Below are positions 43,002 to 50,561 of a stretch of DNA of 64,000 bases, one piece after another. Positions within the stretch are counted from its first letter, which is position 1; each line of letters starts with the position of its first letter. The notes beneath the pieces were generated by a model, which saw only the letters and a list, made by a program, of their open reading frames with translations, ran no database searches and was not told the DNA's origin. The position numbers and the translations under genes are program-made. This stretch comes from Brevibacterium epidermidis NBRC 14811. GTDB taxonomy: Bacteria > Actinomycetota > Actinomycetes > Actinomycetales > Brevibacteriaceae. The stretch spans positions 62,001 through 126,000 of the forward strand of contig NZ_BCSJ01000008.1 of the NCBI RefSeq assembly GCF_001570805.1, given 5' to 3'.

Positions 43002-43553
43002 TCAGTCGCGATCCTGTCGCGAATAGGCGATGAGCGCCCGATACAGATCGATCGGCGCACAATTGGCGCCCTTGGCCAGGGACTTCATGAGTTTGCGGTA
43101 GGTCTGGTAATCCATGTGCGACGGGTTGTCCGTGGACACGAGATTGAAGTCGTGCAGCACCGTCAGCGCCCGGGAATCCATGATGGAGAACTTCTTCGGA
43201 TTCACCACGGTGAGCAGAGTGCTCGCCATCGGGATTCCCACTCCGGGCAGCATCTGCAACAGTGGCAGACGGAAGCGATTGGGTGTGTCCTCGTCGAGAG
43301 CGACGCCGGTGACGAAGTCGATGTCATCGGACGAGAGCTCCTCGAGACCCGACAGGACTCCGATGGCCTTCCACTCGGCGACCTTGAGGAAGTGTTTGCG
43401 TTTGAACGATTCGCGGACCTTCGTCTTCGGACCGACTTCGCTGAAGATCTCCGATTCGAGGTCCGTGAGCACATAGAGCGGTTCGAACTTGAGGACGAAT
43501 GCGGTGTCGACGGTGCCGCTGGGGGCTTCGCGGTTCAGTTCCGATGAGGTCAT
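43002..43553 (-). CDS. hypothetical helix-hairpin-helix protein
   Basis: This 183-residue protein contains LPLLQMLPGVGIPMASTLLTVVNPKKFSIMDSRALTVLHDF, in which LPGVGxxxA is a helix-hairpin-helix like that of HhH-GPD DNA glycosylases, followed by a conserved Asp. No iron-sulfur cysteines or catalytic lysine of known glycosylases are evident. It may bind DNA or act as a distant glycosylase. ATG 43553 is chosen because TACCAT lies 6 nt upstream; ATG 43574 is also in frame. Confidence 0.6.
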   Translation of the reverse strand: MTSSELNREAPSGTVDTAFVLKFEPLYVLTDLESEIFSEVGPKTKVRESFKRKHFLKVAEWKAIGVLSGLEELSSDDIDFVTGVALDEDTPNRFRLPLLQMLPGVGIPMASTLLTVVNPKKFSIMDSRALTVLHDFNLVSTDNPSHMDYQTYRKLMKSLAKGANCAPIDLYRALIAYSRQDRD

Positions 43554-43559
43554 GGGCCG

Positions 43560-43565
43560 ATGGTA
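43560..43565 (-). promoter_or_regulatory. -10 box TACCAT of the HhH gene
   Basis: TACCAT on the minus strand is exactly 6 nt before ATG 43553, which also helps choose the start. Confidence 0.4.
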
Positions 43566-43651
43566 GACGACCATTCTGACGCGCAGGTGAACAGTTATTG
43601 CTCGGAAGGAAGGCGAACGGTTCGGACACGGCAGATGCAGTGCCGATGTCG

Positions 43652-43657
43652 TAACCT
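43652..43657 (+). promoter_or_regulatory. -10 box TAACCT of the MFS gene
   Basis: TAACCT ends 6 nt before ATG 43664; no ribosome-binding site is present. Confidence 0.5.
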
Positions 43658-43663
43658 CGGACT

Positions 43664-44896
43664 ATGAGCCCCGAACACCCGTCTCAGGCGACGTACACCC
43701 CAGCCCTGTTGGGCCTGGTGTGGACGGCGATGTTCGGGTTCTCCGCCTTCTTCTTCAGCTATTCGACGATGGTGACGATCGCGGCAGCGGACGGGTTGTC
43801 GACCGTCACCGGAGGGTCCGTGCTGACGACGATGATGATCGGTGTCATCGTCGCCCAGCCCTTCGCCCCGTGGGCCGGTCGGGTCTTCGGTTTCAAGGCC
43901 TCGCTGCTGATGGCGCTCGTGCTGCAGTTCCTCGGGCAGCTCCTCGGTCTCTTCGTCGGCCCGCCGCTGTTGGCGCTCGTCCTCGCCGGACTCTGCGGAG
44001 GCGTCGGGTTCGGACTCTTCGTCGTCCTCGCCAATGCGGCGGTCCCGGGAACGACCTCACCCGGGCGGATCGGCAAGGCACTGGGCTTCTTCGGTGGGAT
44101 CACGTCCCTGGCGGCAGCCGTCGGGGCGCCGCTGGGACTGTGGTTGGTCGAGACGATTCCGATCTGGATCTTCCGCATCATCGTCTGTGCCTGTCTGCTG
44201 TTGGCCATCCCCACGGTGCTCAAATACGTACCTGGTCGGTCGCCTCGGCGAGGGGAGGGCGATGCGGGAGATGCGGCGCGCGGCAGCGAGGCCGTCGGGG
44301 TGCGGTCCGGTCGCAACGAGAAGCGGCGCCTGCGGAAGGTGGGACGCCGGGCGGGGGAGGCCCTCGGACTCGTCCTCATGCTCTCTCCGTTCCTCGTCGG
44401 CATGATCGTCTTCGGGATCATCGTCGGCTTCGGGCCGGGCGAGGACGTCGCGGTGGCGGCGCTGTTCATCGCGGGTATGCAGGTATCGGCGGTCATCGGC
44501 CGCTTCGTCGTCGGAGCCATTTCGGACAATTTCCCGCCGTTCGCACTCAACATCCTGGGCCTCGTCCTCACAGCGATCGGCCTGGTCTGTGCTGTCGTCT
44601 CCTACGGTGCGGCGCTGTTCGTCGCCATGCTCATCATCGGGCTCGGGCTGGGTGCCATGCAGTCGGCGAGCCTCGTCATGGCCTTCGCCTCGGTCAGCTC
44701 GCCGAGCCGGGCCAGCGTCGCCTGGAATATGAACTTCGACATCGGGCTGGCCATCGCCGGCGTGGTCGGCGGACTCGGCTTCACCTACCTCGGAGCCCAA
44801 TCGACCTTCCTGGTGTGTGCCCTGCTCCTGCTGTTCGCGGGCGCACTGTCATGGATCGCGCGGACGCTGCAGATGCAGGGCAGTAGACACAGCTGA
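43664..44896 (+). CDS. MFS transporter (OFA/CynX-like)
   Basis: This 410-residue carrier has twelve hydrophobic segments split by a basic cytoplasmic loop around residues 190-230 (GRSPRRGEGD, then RNEKRRLRKVGRR). Loop 2-3 reads FAPWAGRVFGFK and TM4-5 has AVPGTTSPGRIGKALGFFGGITSLAAAVGAPLG. The type is a general MFS facilitator of unknown substrate. It is divergent from the HhH gene across 110 nt, and both start codons carry leaderless promoters. Confidence 0.85.
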   Translation: MSPEHPSQATYTPALLGLVWTAMFGFSAFFFSYSTMVTIAAADGLSTVTGGSVLTTMMIGVIVAQPFAPWAGRVFGFKASLLMALVLQFLGQLLGLFVGPPLLALVLAGLCGGVGFGLFVVLANAAVPGTTSPGRIGKALGFFGGITSLAAAVGAPLGLWLVETIPIWIFRIIVCACLLLAIPTVLKYVPGRSPRRGEGDAGDAARGSEAVGVRSGRNEKRRLRKVGRRAGEALGLVLMLSPFLVGMIVFGIIVGFGPGEDVAVAALFIAGMQVSAVIGRFVVGAISDNFPPFALNILGLVLTAIGLVCAVVSYGAALFVAMLIIGLGLGAMQSASLVMAFASVSSPSRASVAWNMNFDIGLAIAGVVGGLGFTYLGAQSTFLVCALLLLFAGALSWIARTLQMQGSRHS

Positions 44897-44901
44897 GCCG
44901 C

Positions 44902-45243
44902 TCATCGCGGCGAATCGTCATCGAGCTGCGCCAGCAGTCCGACGGCCGCGCGTGTGTACTCGCCGATCCAACGGTCATGGATCCGTTTGATCGGCAGCGG
45001 TGCCAGAGCAAGCAGGCGTGTGCGTCCGTCCTTGCGCCCCGTGACCAGATCGGCGCCTTCGAGCACCCGAATATGCTGCAGCACCGTCGTGCGATCGAGA
45101 TCGGGAAACGCTTCGCAGACCTCGCCCGTCGTGCGCGGACGAGCCTTCAGCAGATCGAGGACACGTCGGCGGGTGGAGTTGGCCAGTGCTTTGAACACTG
45201 CGTCATCGGATTCGTCCGAACCTGTTCCCTCCAACTGCGACAT
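44902..45243 (-). CDS. ArsR-family regulator
   Basis: This 113-residue winged-helix protein (FKALANSTRRRVLDLLKARPRTTGEVCEAFPDLDRTTVLQHIRVLEGADLVTGRKDGRTRLL) belongs to ArsR regulators that are paired with AHSA1/SRPBCC genes. No metal-binding cysteines are present. It is divergent from the SRPBCC gene with only 16 nt between start codons, so it should repress both genes by binding the intervening palindrome. Confidence 0.9.
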   Translation of the reverse strand: MSQLEGTGSDESDDAVFKALANSTRRRVLDLLKARPRTTGEVCEAFPDLDRTTVLQHIRVLEGADLVTGRKDGRTRLLALAPLPIKRIHDRWIGEYTRAAVGLLAQLDDDSPR

Positions 45244-45262
45244 GTGGTAAAAATATCACATG
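45241..45262. promoter_or_regulatory. shared operator/promoter of the ArsR and AHSA1 genes
   Basis: The inverted repeat ATGTGgTAaaaaTAtCACAT spans both start codons. On the minus strand TATTTT (45250-45255) is 6 nt before the ArsR ATG. On the plus strand TAAAAA (45248-45253) is 6 nt before ATG 45260. The two -10 boxes occupy the same bases. Confidence 0.55.
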
Positions 45263-45775
45263 ACCGATGAGCAGAGCGCCCAGAACACACCCGCCGAGCA
45301 GACTGATCGGTCCTGCCCGCTGGAGGAGCTGTCCTTCACCGTCACCGGGTATATCTCGAAGACTCCGCACGAAACCTACGAGGCGGTTGCCGATCCCGAA
45401 CAGCTCACGCACTACTTCACGACCGGCGGCGCCCGCGGCCGTCTGGAAGCCGGAGCCGAAGTCACGTGGGATTTCGCCGACTTCCCGGGCAGATTCCCCG
45501 TCGAGGTCGTCGAGAACATTCAGGATGAGAAGATCGTCATCCGCTGGGAGGGGTCCGACGACTCTGTGGATACGGACACGACGACGACCTTCGAGTTCAC
45601 TCCCGTCGATGACGGGGCGCGGACTCTCGTGACGATCACGGAGAAGTCCTGGAAGCTTACCGAGGGCGGAGCCCATGGCGCCTTCGGCAACTGCATGGGC
45701 TGGACCGGAATGCTCTCGGCGCTGAAGGTCTGGATCGAGCACGGAATCAACCTCCGCGAGGGCTACTACAAGTAG
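45260..45775 (+). CDS. SRPBCC/AHSA1-family protein
   Basis: This 171-residue protein has the START-like AHSA1 fold: FTVTGYISKTPHETYEAVADPEQLTHYFTTGG, EAGAEVTWDFADFPG, VVENIQDEKIVIRWEG and MGWTGMLSALKVWIEHGI. The fold binds hydrophobic ligands or, in eukaryotic Aha1, activates Hsp90. Bacterial copies paired with ArsR regulators have no settled role. Translation likely starts on a leaderless mRNA at ATG 45260. Confidence 0.9.
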   Translation: MTDEQSAQNTPAEQTDRSCPLEELSFTVTGYISKTPHETYEAVADPEQLTHYFTTGGARGRLEAGAEVTWDFADFPGRFPVEVVENIQDEKIVIRWEGSDDSVDTDTTTTFEFTPVDDGARTLVTITEKSWKLTEGGAHGAFGNCMGWTGMLSALKVWIEHGINLREGYYK

Positions 45776-45827
45776 GCTCGAAGTCTCACCGTGTTGGACG
45801 CGGTCGAGCTCTACAGTGAAAAGATGA

Positions 45828-45848
45828 ATCGATAAGTATCTTGTCGAT
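45828..45848. promoter_or_regulatory. candidate TetR operator
   Basis: ATCGATAAG and CTTGTCGAT form 9-nt arms with one mismatch around TAT. The site lies 17 nt upstream of the -10 box of the TetR gene. Confidence 0.45.
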
Positions 45849-45864
45849 GAAAAGTTTGCTCCGG

Positions 45865-45870
45865 TACGAT
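45865..45870 (+). promoter_or_regulatory. -10 box TACGAT of the TetR gene
   Basis: TACGAT ends 6 nt before GTG 45877, and this fixes the start codon. Confidence 0.5.
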
Positions 45871-45876
45871 CGAAGT

Positions 45877-46428
45877 GTGACTTATCATCATGGGGATCTG
45901 CGTCGGACCCTGTTGGCGGAGACTGCCTCGGCGATTGCTGAGGACGGCGTAGCCAAACTGAGCATGCGCGCGCTGGCGAAACGGGCCGGAGTCTCGAACG
46001 CCGCCCCGACCTATCATTTCGGTGACAAGTCCGGTCTGCTCACGGCCCTTGCGACCGAAGGATACGACCGTCTGGCCGGGGCGATGGCCGGAGTCGACGA
46101 CGGCGGCGGACTCACTGCTCGCGGGGTCGCCTATGTCGAATTCGCACTCGCTTGCCCGTCTCACTTCACGGTGATGTTCCAGCCCAGGCTGCTCCACGAT
46201 GACGACGTCGAACTGACTGCAGCCAGGCAGCGAGCGTGGGCCGCGCTCTCGGTCGGAGTGGCAAAGACCCGGCAGGGACCCGACTCCGATTTCGGAGTGG
46301 CAGCGTGGTCGCTCGTCCACGGATACGCCACTCTGGTGCTCAGCGGAGCAGTGGAGCCCGAAGACGCACTCAAGCAGGCACGCATCGTGGCGGGCCACCT
46401 CGCCAACGGGGCAGGCCCGAACCGCTGA
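45877..46428 (+). CDS. TetR/AcrR-family regulator
   Basis: This 183-residue protein begins VTYHHGDLRRTLLAETASAIAEDGVAKLSMRALAKRAGVSNAAPTYHFGDKSGLL, a clear TetR helix-turn-helix. The C-terminal domain (VEFALACPSHFTVMFQPRLLHDDDVEL, then AWSLVHGYATLVLSGAV) is of the WHG type. GTG 45877 is preferred over TTG 45841 because of the -10 box 6 nt upstream. Its target may be itself and the DHA2 exporter next to it, although the two genes are convergent. Confidence 0.9.
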   Translation: MTYHHGDLRRTLLAETASAIAEDGVAKLSMRALAKRAGVSNAAPTYHFGDKSGLLTALATEGYDRLAGAMAGVDDGGGLTARGVAYVEFALACPSHFTVMFQPRLLHDDDVELTAARQRAWAALSVGVAKTRQGPDSDFGVAAWSLVHGYATLVLSGAVEPEDALKQARIVAGHLANGAGPNR

Positions 46429-46461
46429 CAGGTCAGTCCGGCAGATCCGGCGACCCCGGGA

Positions 46462-47913
46462 TCACTTTCCGGCGGTCTTTTTCTGCCCTGGTTCGAGTCC
46501 GTGGGAGTTCTTGATGAAGAACGCACCGATGATGCCGAGGATGCCGACGCAGGCGGCGACGAAGAAGGCGACGTTCGCGCCGTGGACGAGGCCCGCCATG
46601 CCGTAGGTCTCCGGATTCCGTGCGGCCGAGACCATGATCGTCACGAGCGCTGCCGTTCCGACCGATGCGGCGATCTGACGCATCGTATTGTTCAGTGCGG
46701 TGCCGTGCGGAATGAGGTGCGCGGGCAGCTGGTTGAGCGCGGCCGTGGTCACCGGCATCATGATCATGGCGACACCGAACATGCGGATCGTGTTGACCAC
46801 GGCGAGGTAGACGAAGCCGGTGTCCGGTTCGAGCCGCGCGAAGAGGAACGTGGTTCCGGTGAGCAGGACGAAGCCGGCGATGGCGAGCCATTTCGCGCCC
46901 ACGGCGTCGAACACGCGACCGGTCACCGGCGACATCAGTCCCATCACCGCGGCACCGGGAAGCAGGACCAGACCCGACTCCATGGCCGAGAAGTCATTCA
47001 TGTTCTGCATGTACAGCGGCAGGACCATCATGCCGCCGACCATGACGATGAACACGCACATGCCCAACAGGGTATTGAGCGTGAACATGCGGTAGCGGAG
47101 GATGCGGAACTCGAGGATCGGCTGTTCGAGCTTGAACTGACGGGTGATGAAGAACGTCAGCGTGATCGCGCCGATGACCAGCGGGATGAGCACCTCGGCG
47201 CTGAGCCAGCCGGCGTCACCGGCGGTGCCGAAGCCGAACAGCAGTCCGCCGAAGCCGAGGGTGGAGAGGATGATCGAGAGGACGTCGAGTCGGGGGAAGG
47301 TGCGTTCGGTGACGTTCTTCAGCAGGAAATAGGCGACGATGAGATCGATGATCGCGATCGGCAGCATCATGTAGAACAGCGTCTGCCACGGAAGGTGGTC
47401 GACGATCCAGCCGGAGAGGCTGGGGCCGATGGCCGGGGCGAAGGCGATGACGAGGCCGAAGGTGCCCATGGCCGATCCGCGTTTCTCGACAGGGAAGATC
47501 GCGAAGAGAATCGTCTGCATGAGCGGCATGATGATGCCGCCGGCCGAGGCTTGGATGACGCGTCCGATGAGCATCACCGGATAGACCGGGGCGATCGCGC
47601 AGACGAGGGTGCCGATGATGAATAGGCCCATCGCGGTGAAGAACAAGCCCCTCGTCGTGAACTTCTCGATGAGGAATGCGGTCACCGGAATCATGATGCC
47701 GTTGACGAGCATGAAGCTCGTCGTCACCCACTGTGCGGCACCGGAGGTGATTTCGAAGTAGTGCATGAACGCCGGCAGGGCGGTGTTGAGCAGCGTCTGA
47801 TTGAGAATGATGACGAACGCGCCGGAGACGAGAACCGCAAGCACCAGGTTCCGGTTGACCGGAGTGCCTTCTGACGGGTCCTTCTGAATGTCGTCTCCGT
47901 TCGCCAATGGCAT
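46462..47913 (-). CDS. DHA2-family drug exporter (EmrB/QacA type)
   Basis: This 483-residue MFS protein has about fourteen hydrophobic segments. Motif C-like LMQTILFAIFP follows IGRVIQASAGGIIMP, and TM1 has LNQTLLNTALPAF. The loop GTAGDAGWLSAEVLIP separates the halves. DHA2 proteins expel cationic drugs or hydrophobic compounds with protons. A 12-bp palindrome lies about 105 nt upstream of ATG 47913. Confidence 0.92.
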   Translation of the reverse strand: MPLANGDDIQKDPSEGTPVNRNLVLAVLVSGAFVIILNQTLLNTALPAFMHYFEITSGAAQWVTTSFMLVNGIMIPVTAFLIEKFTTRGLFFTAMGLFIIGTLVCAIAPVYPVMLIGRVIQASAGGIIMPLMQTILFAIFPVEKRGSAMGTFGLVIAFAPAIGPSLSGWIVDHLPWQTLFYMMLPIAIIDLIVAYFLLKNVTERTFPRLDVLSIILSTLGFGGLLFGFGTAGDAGWLSAEVLIPLVIGAITLTFFITRQFKLEQPILEFRILRYRMFTLNTLLGMCVFIVMVGGMMVLPLYMQNMNDFSAMESGLVLLPGAAVMGLMSPVTGRVFDAVGAKWLAIAGFVLLTGTTFLFARLEPDTGFVYLAVVNTIRMFGVAMIMMPVTTAALNQLPAHLIPHGTALNNTMRQIAASVGTAALVTIMVSAARNPETYGMAGLVHGANVAFFVAACVGILGIIGAFFIKNSHGLEPGQKKTAGK

Positions 47914-48018
47914 CCCCTCACCTGTTCGTTGTCTGTGTTTCTACTCGTCTACCAGCGTCAGCGCGCCCGAGGCGGTGTCCTGATTCGGCCCCTCTTCGCG
48001 CCCGGAAATAAATTCCTT

Positions 48019-48030
48019 GGTTATATAACC
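48019..48030. promoter_or_regulatory. 12-bp palindrome GGTTATATAACC upstream of the DHA2 exporter
   Basis: A perfect AT-centred palindrome lies about 105 nt before the exporter start and may be an operator for a TetR or MarR protein. Confidence 0.35.
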
Positions 48031-48135
48031 GCTTCATGCAGTTTAACCCACCACCCTCGCCGAGGCGGCTCCGGGGCGGTGTGAGATTCGTCGAGTTCAT
48101 CTCCCGGTTGGGTGACGGACACCCGCCGCCGCGGA

Positions 48136-48178
48136 TGATTCCGACCGTGGCCCCACCGGAGGACCGCGGTCGGAATCA
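48136..48178 (-). terminator. terminator after the aldo/keto reductase gene
   Basis: TGATTCCGACCG and its exact complement (12 bp) flank 19 nt. Outside the hairpin, facing CCGAGGCGG (48058) and CCGCCTCGG (48188) words form a wider bracket. Confidence 0.6.
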
Positions 48179-48205
48179 AGACGGTCGGCCGCCTCGGTGA
48201 GGGGA

Positions 48206-49216
48206 TTAGGTCAGCCGTGTGGCCGGCGACTGGGTCTTGTTGGGGTCGGTCTCCGGCAGGTCGCCGAGGATGTCGTCGATGCGAGTGAGGACGTCCGCGT
48301 CGAGGGCGACCCCGGCGGCCTCGGCGTTCGAGGCGATCTGCTCTGGGCGGGAGGCGCCGACGAGGGCGGTGGCGACGTTGTCGTTGGCCAGCACCCAGGC
48401 GATCGCCAGCTGTGCCATCGTGATCCCGAGCTCGGCTGCGATCGGTTCGAGCTTTGCCACTGCTGTCAGTTTGTCGTCGTGAAGATAGCGGCTCCTGATC
48501 GACTCCGCACCGCCGCCGTCCTCGTCGGTTGCCCGGGATCCGGCGGGGACCGGATGGCCGGGTTTGTACTTGCCGGTCAGCGCGCCCTGGGCGATCGGGG
48601 ACCAGACGATCTGCGAGATGCCGAGTTCCTTCGACGTCGGGACGACCCGTTCCTCGATGACGCGCCAGAGCATGTTGTACTGCGGTTGGTTCGACACGAG
48701 CTGGATGCCGAGTTCCTTGGCCAGGTGGTGGGCGGCGCGCAGCTGGTCGGCGTTCCATTCGCTCACGCCGATGTAAAGAGCTTTGCCGGAGCGGACGATG
48801 TCGGCGAAGGCCTGCATCGTCTCTTCCAGCGGGGTTTCGTAGTCGTAGCGGTGGGCTTGGTAGAGGTCGACGTAGTCGGTGCCGAGTCGGCGCAGCGAGC
48901 CGTCGATCGACTCCATCATGTGCTTGCGCGACAGGCCGGTGTCGTTGTGTCCCTTGGGCCCGGTGGGGAAGTAGACCTTCGTGAAGATTTCGAGCGATTC
49001 GCGCCTTTGGCCCTTGAGCGCGTCGCCGAGGACCTGTTCGGCCACGGTGTTCGCATAGACGTCGGCGGTGTCGAAGGTGGAGATGCCCGCATCGAGGGCG
49101 GCGTGCACGCACTTCGTGGCGGTGTCATTCTCCACCTGCGAACCGTGCGTGAGCCAGTTGCCGTAGGTGATCTCGGAGATCTTGAGTCCGCTGTTTCCCA
49201 GATATCTGTGCTCCAT
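48206..49216 (-). CDS. aldo/keto reductase (AKR, Kv-beta-like)
   Basis: This 336-residue TIM-barrel oxidoreductase has the AKR catalytic region FDTADVYANTVAEQVLGDAL (Asp and Tyr), KVYFPTGPKGHNDTGLSRKHMMESIDGSLRRLGTDYVDLYQAHR (Lys and His) and the NADPH site IVWSPIAQGALTGKY and GASRPEQIASN. It belongs to the AKR group related to voltage-gated potassium channel beta subunits. It likely reduces aldehydes or ketones with NADPH. TAGGCT lies 6 nt before ATG 49216 and is part of a duplicated promoter segment. Confidence 0.93.
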   Translation of the reverse strand: MEHRYLGNSGLKISEITYGNWLTHGSQVENDTATKCVHAALDAGISTFDTADVYANTVAEQVLGDALKGQRRESLEIFTKVYFPTGPKGHNDTGLSRKHMMESIDGSLRRLGTDYVDLYQAHRYDYETPLEETMQAFADIVRSGKALYIGVSEWNADQLRAAHHLAKELGIQLVSNQPQYNMLWRVIEERVVPTSKELGISQIVWSPIAQGALTGKYKPGHPVPAGSRATDEDGGGAESIRSRYLHDDKLTAVAKLEPIAAELGITMAQLAIAWVLANDNVATALVGASRPEQIASNAEAAGVALDADVLTRIDDILGDLPETDPNKTQSPATRLT

Positions 49217-49269
49217 GACCTCAGCCTATGCCTGGGCGGTGGAGTGTGGAACCCCACCGCCGAGGCGGG
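49215..49269. repeat. 55-nt promoter repeat, copy A
   Basis: This segment is nearly identical (five differences) to 49983-50038. It contains the -10 box TAGGCT (49223-49228, minus strand) and a TTCCAC -35-like hexamer 17 nt farther for the aldo/keto reductase gene. Confidence 0.75.
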
Positions 49270-49312
49270 TCTGGCGGGTATGGCGGACGCGAGCGGCGGG
49301 CGAGTCTGGCCA

Positions 49313-49374
49313 CGGCACGGTTTGAGTCAGGAAGCACTGTTTCAAAACAGTGCTTCCTGACTCAAACCGTGCCG
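49313..49374. terminator. perfect 30-bp hairpin with 2-nt loop
   Basis: A 62-nt perfect palindrome begins CGGCACGGTTTGAGTCAGG and has loop CA. It lies 18 nt after the end of the broken RDD gene and about 95 nt before the aldo/keto reductase gene. The stem is far longer than a normal terminator and there is no T-run. Confidence 0.8.
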
Positions 49375-49391
49375 AGGCCGACAGGACGCCC

Positions 49392-49985
49392 TCAGAGGAC
49401 TCTGGTCTCGGATGCTGGCGGAGTCGCCGTGACCGCGGTCGAGCAGATCCGGTCATACGGTGTGCGGCCGTCGGCGACGAAAAGAGCGACAACGTAGACC
49501 AAAGGGATCGCATAGGCCGCAGCGATGAGAATTCAGACCGCTGCTGGGGTCGTGCCGTCGGCTGTGGCGGAGGAGATCGCATATACGGCCGTGTGCCCGA
49601 TCAGCCAGGGCACCCCGAGCTTGAGACTATTGCGAGCAAGGGCCCGGAGGAAGTTCGGGCGCGCGGATCCGGTCCGAACCTGCAAGTGCATCATTCGTTT
49701 GCCCGGTGTTGACGGCTTCGATCGTGACTCGCAGACTGCCGCTGCGACGACGATGGGCACGACGATCACGGCGGCCCCGACGATGTTTTCCTGGGCAGTG
49801 TCGTTGAGGTGGATGAGGCCATTTGCGTACAGCGGGATTCCGACGGCAGCGGTCACCGCCACCCAGCCGAGAATGCACACCCAATCGATGCACCACGCAA
49901 TGATCCGCCGCACAGGCAGCTTCATCGGTGCGCTCGTTCTTGTGCTGGTTTCATCCGCCCGCTCTTCGGTGAGTCTGCGCTCGAT
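49392..49985 (-). pseudogene. RDD-family membrane protein, broken by lost start codon and in-frame TGA
   Basis: The frame encodes an RDD protein: VRRIIAWCIDWVCILGWVAV (TM1 with conserved Asp), TPGKRMMHLQV, a second membrane segment, then LIAAAYAIPLVYVVALFVADGRTPYDRICST, the usual family ending. A TGA at 49535-49533 interrupts it between AAV and ILIAAAYAI, where Trp (TGG) would fit. The N-terminus is also damaged: the codon 6 nt after the -10 box TAGGCT is ATC (49985-49983), not ATG, although the frame runs unbroken from it to ATG 49925. A shortened 130-residue product from 49925 to 49533 is the most that standard translation would give. Confidence 0.75.
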
Positions 49986-50038
49986 GACGCCAGCCTATGC
50001 CCGGGCGGGGGAGTGCGGAACCCCACCGCCGAGGCGGG
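49983..50038. repeat. 55-nt promoter repeat, copy B
   Basis: This is the counterpart of 49215-49269. Homology extends about 15 nt further into the first codons (ATCGAGCGCAGA against ATGGAGCACAGA), so the promoter and start of one gene were copied from the other. Confidence 0.7.
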
Positions 50039-50040
50039 AC

Positions 50041-50406
50041 TCAGTCCAAGGGTGAGACGCGGATGAGATTCCCGTCCGGGTCGGCGACAACGAAAGTGCG
50101 GCCGAAGACTTCGTCGTGGGGTTCGGAGACCACGTCGACACCCTTGGCCGTCCAATCGGTGAAGATGGCGTCAACTGCTTCTGCGGATCCGGGCACCATG
50201 AGCCCAACTTCCGACGTGCGCACTGGTGTTGCCGTCACCGACTTGCTCGCGCCGCTCCAGAGGGAGAACAGAACTCCCGGTGCGACCTCGAATGAGACGT
50301 AGCGAGGTGTGACCATTTCGGGTTCCATCTCGAAGAGGTCGCTGTAGAAAGCCGTCGAGGCGGTGGTGTCGGTGACGTAGATAAGGAACAGGTTTGGTGT
50401 GGCCAT
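50041..50406 (-). CDS. VOC-family (glyoxalase/bleomycin-resistance fold) protein
   Basis: This 121-residue protein has the paired beta-alpha-beta-beta-beta modules of VOC proteins: LFLIYVTDTTASTAFYSDLFEMEPEMVTPRYVSFEV and AIFTDWTAKGVDVVSEPHDEVFGRTFVVADPDGNLIRV. VADPDGNLIRV is the usual second metal-side strand. Members bind metal and act on or sequester small molecules. AAGGAG lies before ATG 50406. It is divergent from a WYL regulator, which probably controls it. Confidence 0.9.
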   Translation of the reverse strand: MATPNLFLIYVTDTTASTAFYSDLFEMEPEMVTPRYVSFEVAPGVLFSLWSGASKSVTATPVRTSEVGLMVPGSAEAVDAIFTDWTAKGVDVVSEPHDEVFGRTFVVADPDGNLIRVSPLD

Positions 50407-50496
50407 GATGGGCTCCTTCTCATTGCTGGATTTCGATGATTTCGACGTTCGGTGCCCTTCAGTTCGGGCGCCGTGGTTCTACACTGACAGCAATAG

Positions 50497-50513
50497 ATGA
50501 CAGTCCATGTCAT
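50497..50513. promoter_or_regulatory. candidate WYL-regulator operator ATGACA-N5-TGTCAT
   Basis: Perfect 6-nt arms lie between the divergent VOC and WYL genes. A further TGACAG copy stands 12 nt upstream of the first arm. Confidence 0.5.
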
Positions 50514-50561
50514 GTTTGGAAATGATCTTGGAAAGTTTTTTCGGCAGAGGGGAGGGGCGCA

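Noticed and set aside
46501-47625. Plus-strand frame of 374 codons opposite the DHA2 exporter
   Set aside because: Asp/Glu/His-rich shadow of a membrane protein; the opposite strand has clear transporter motifs.
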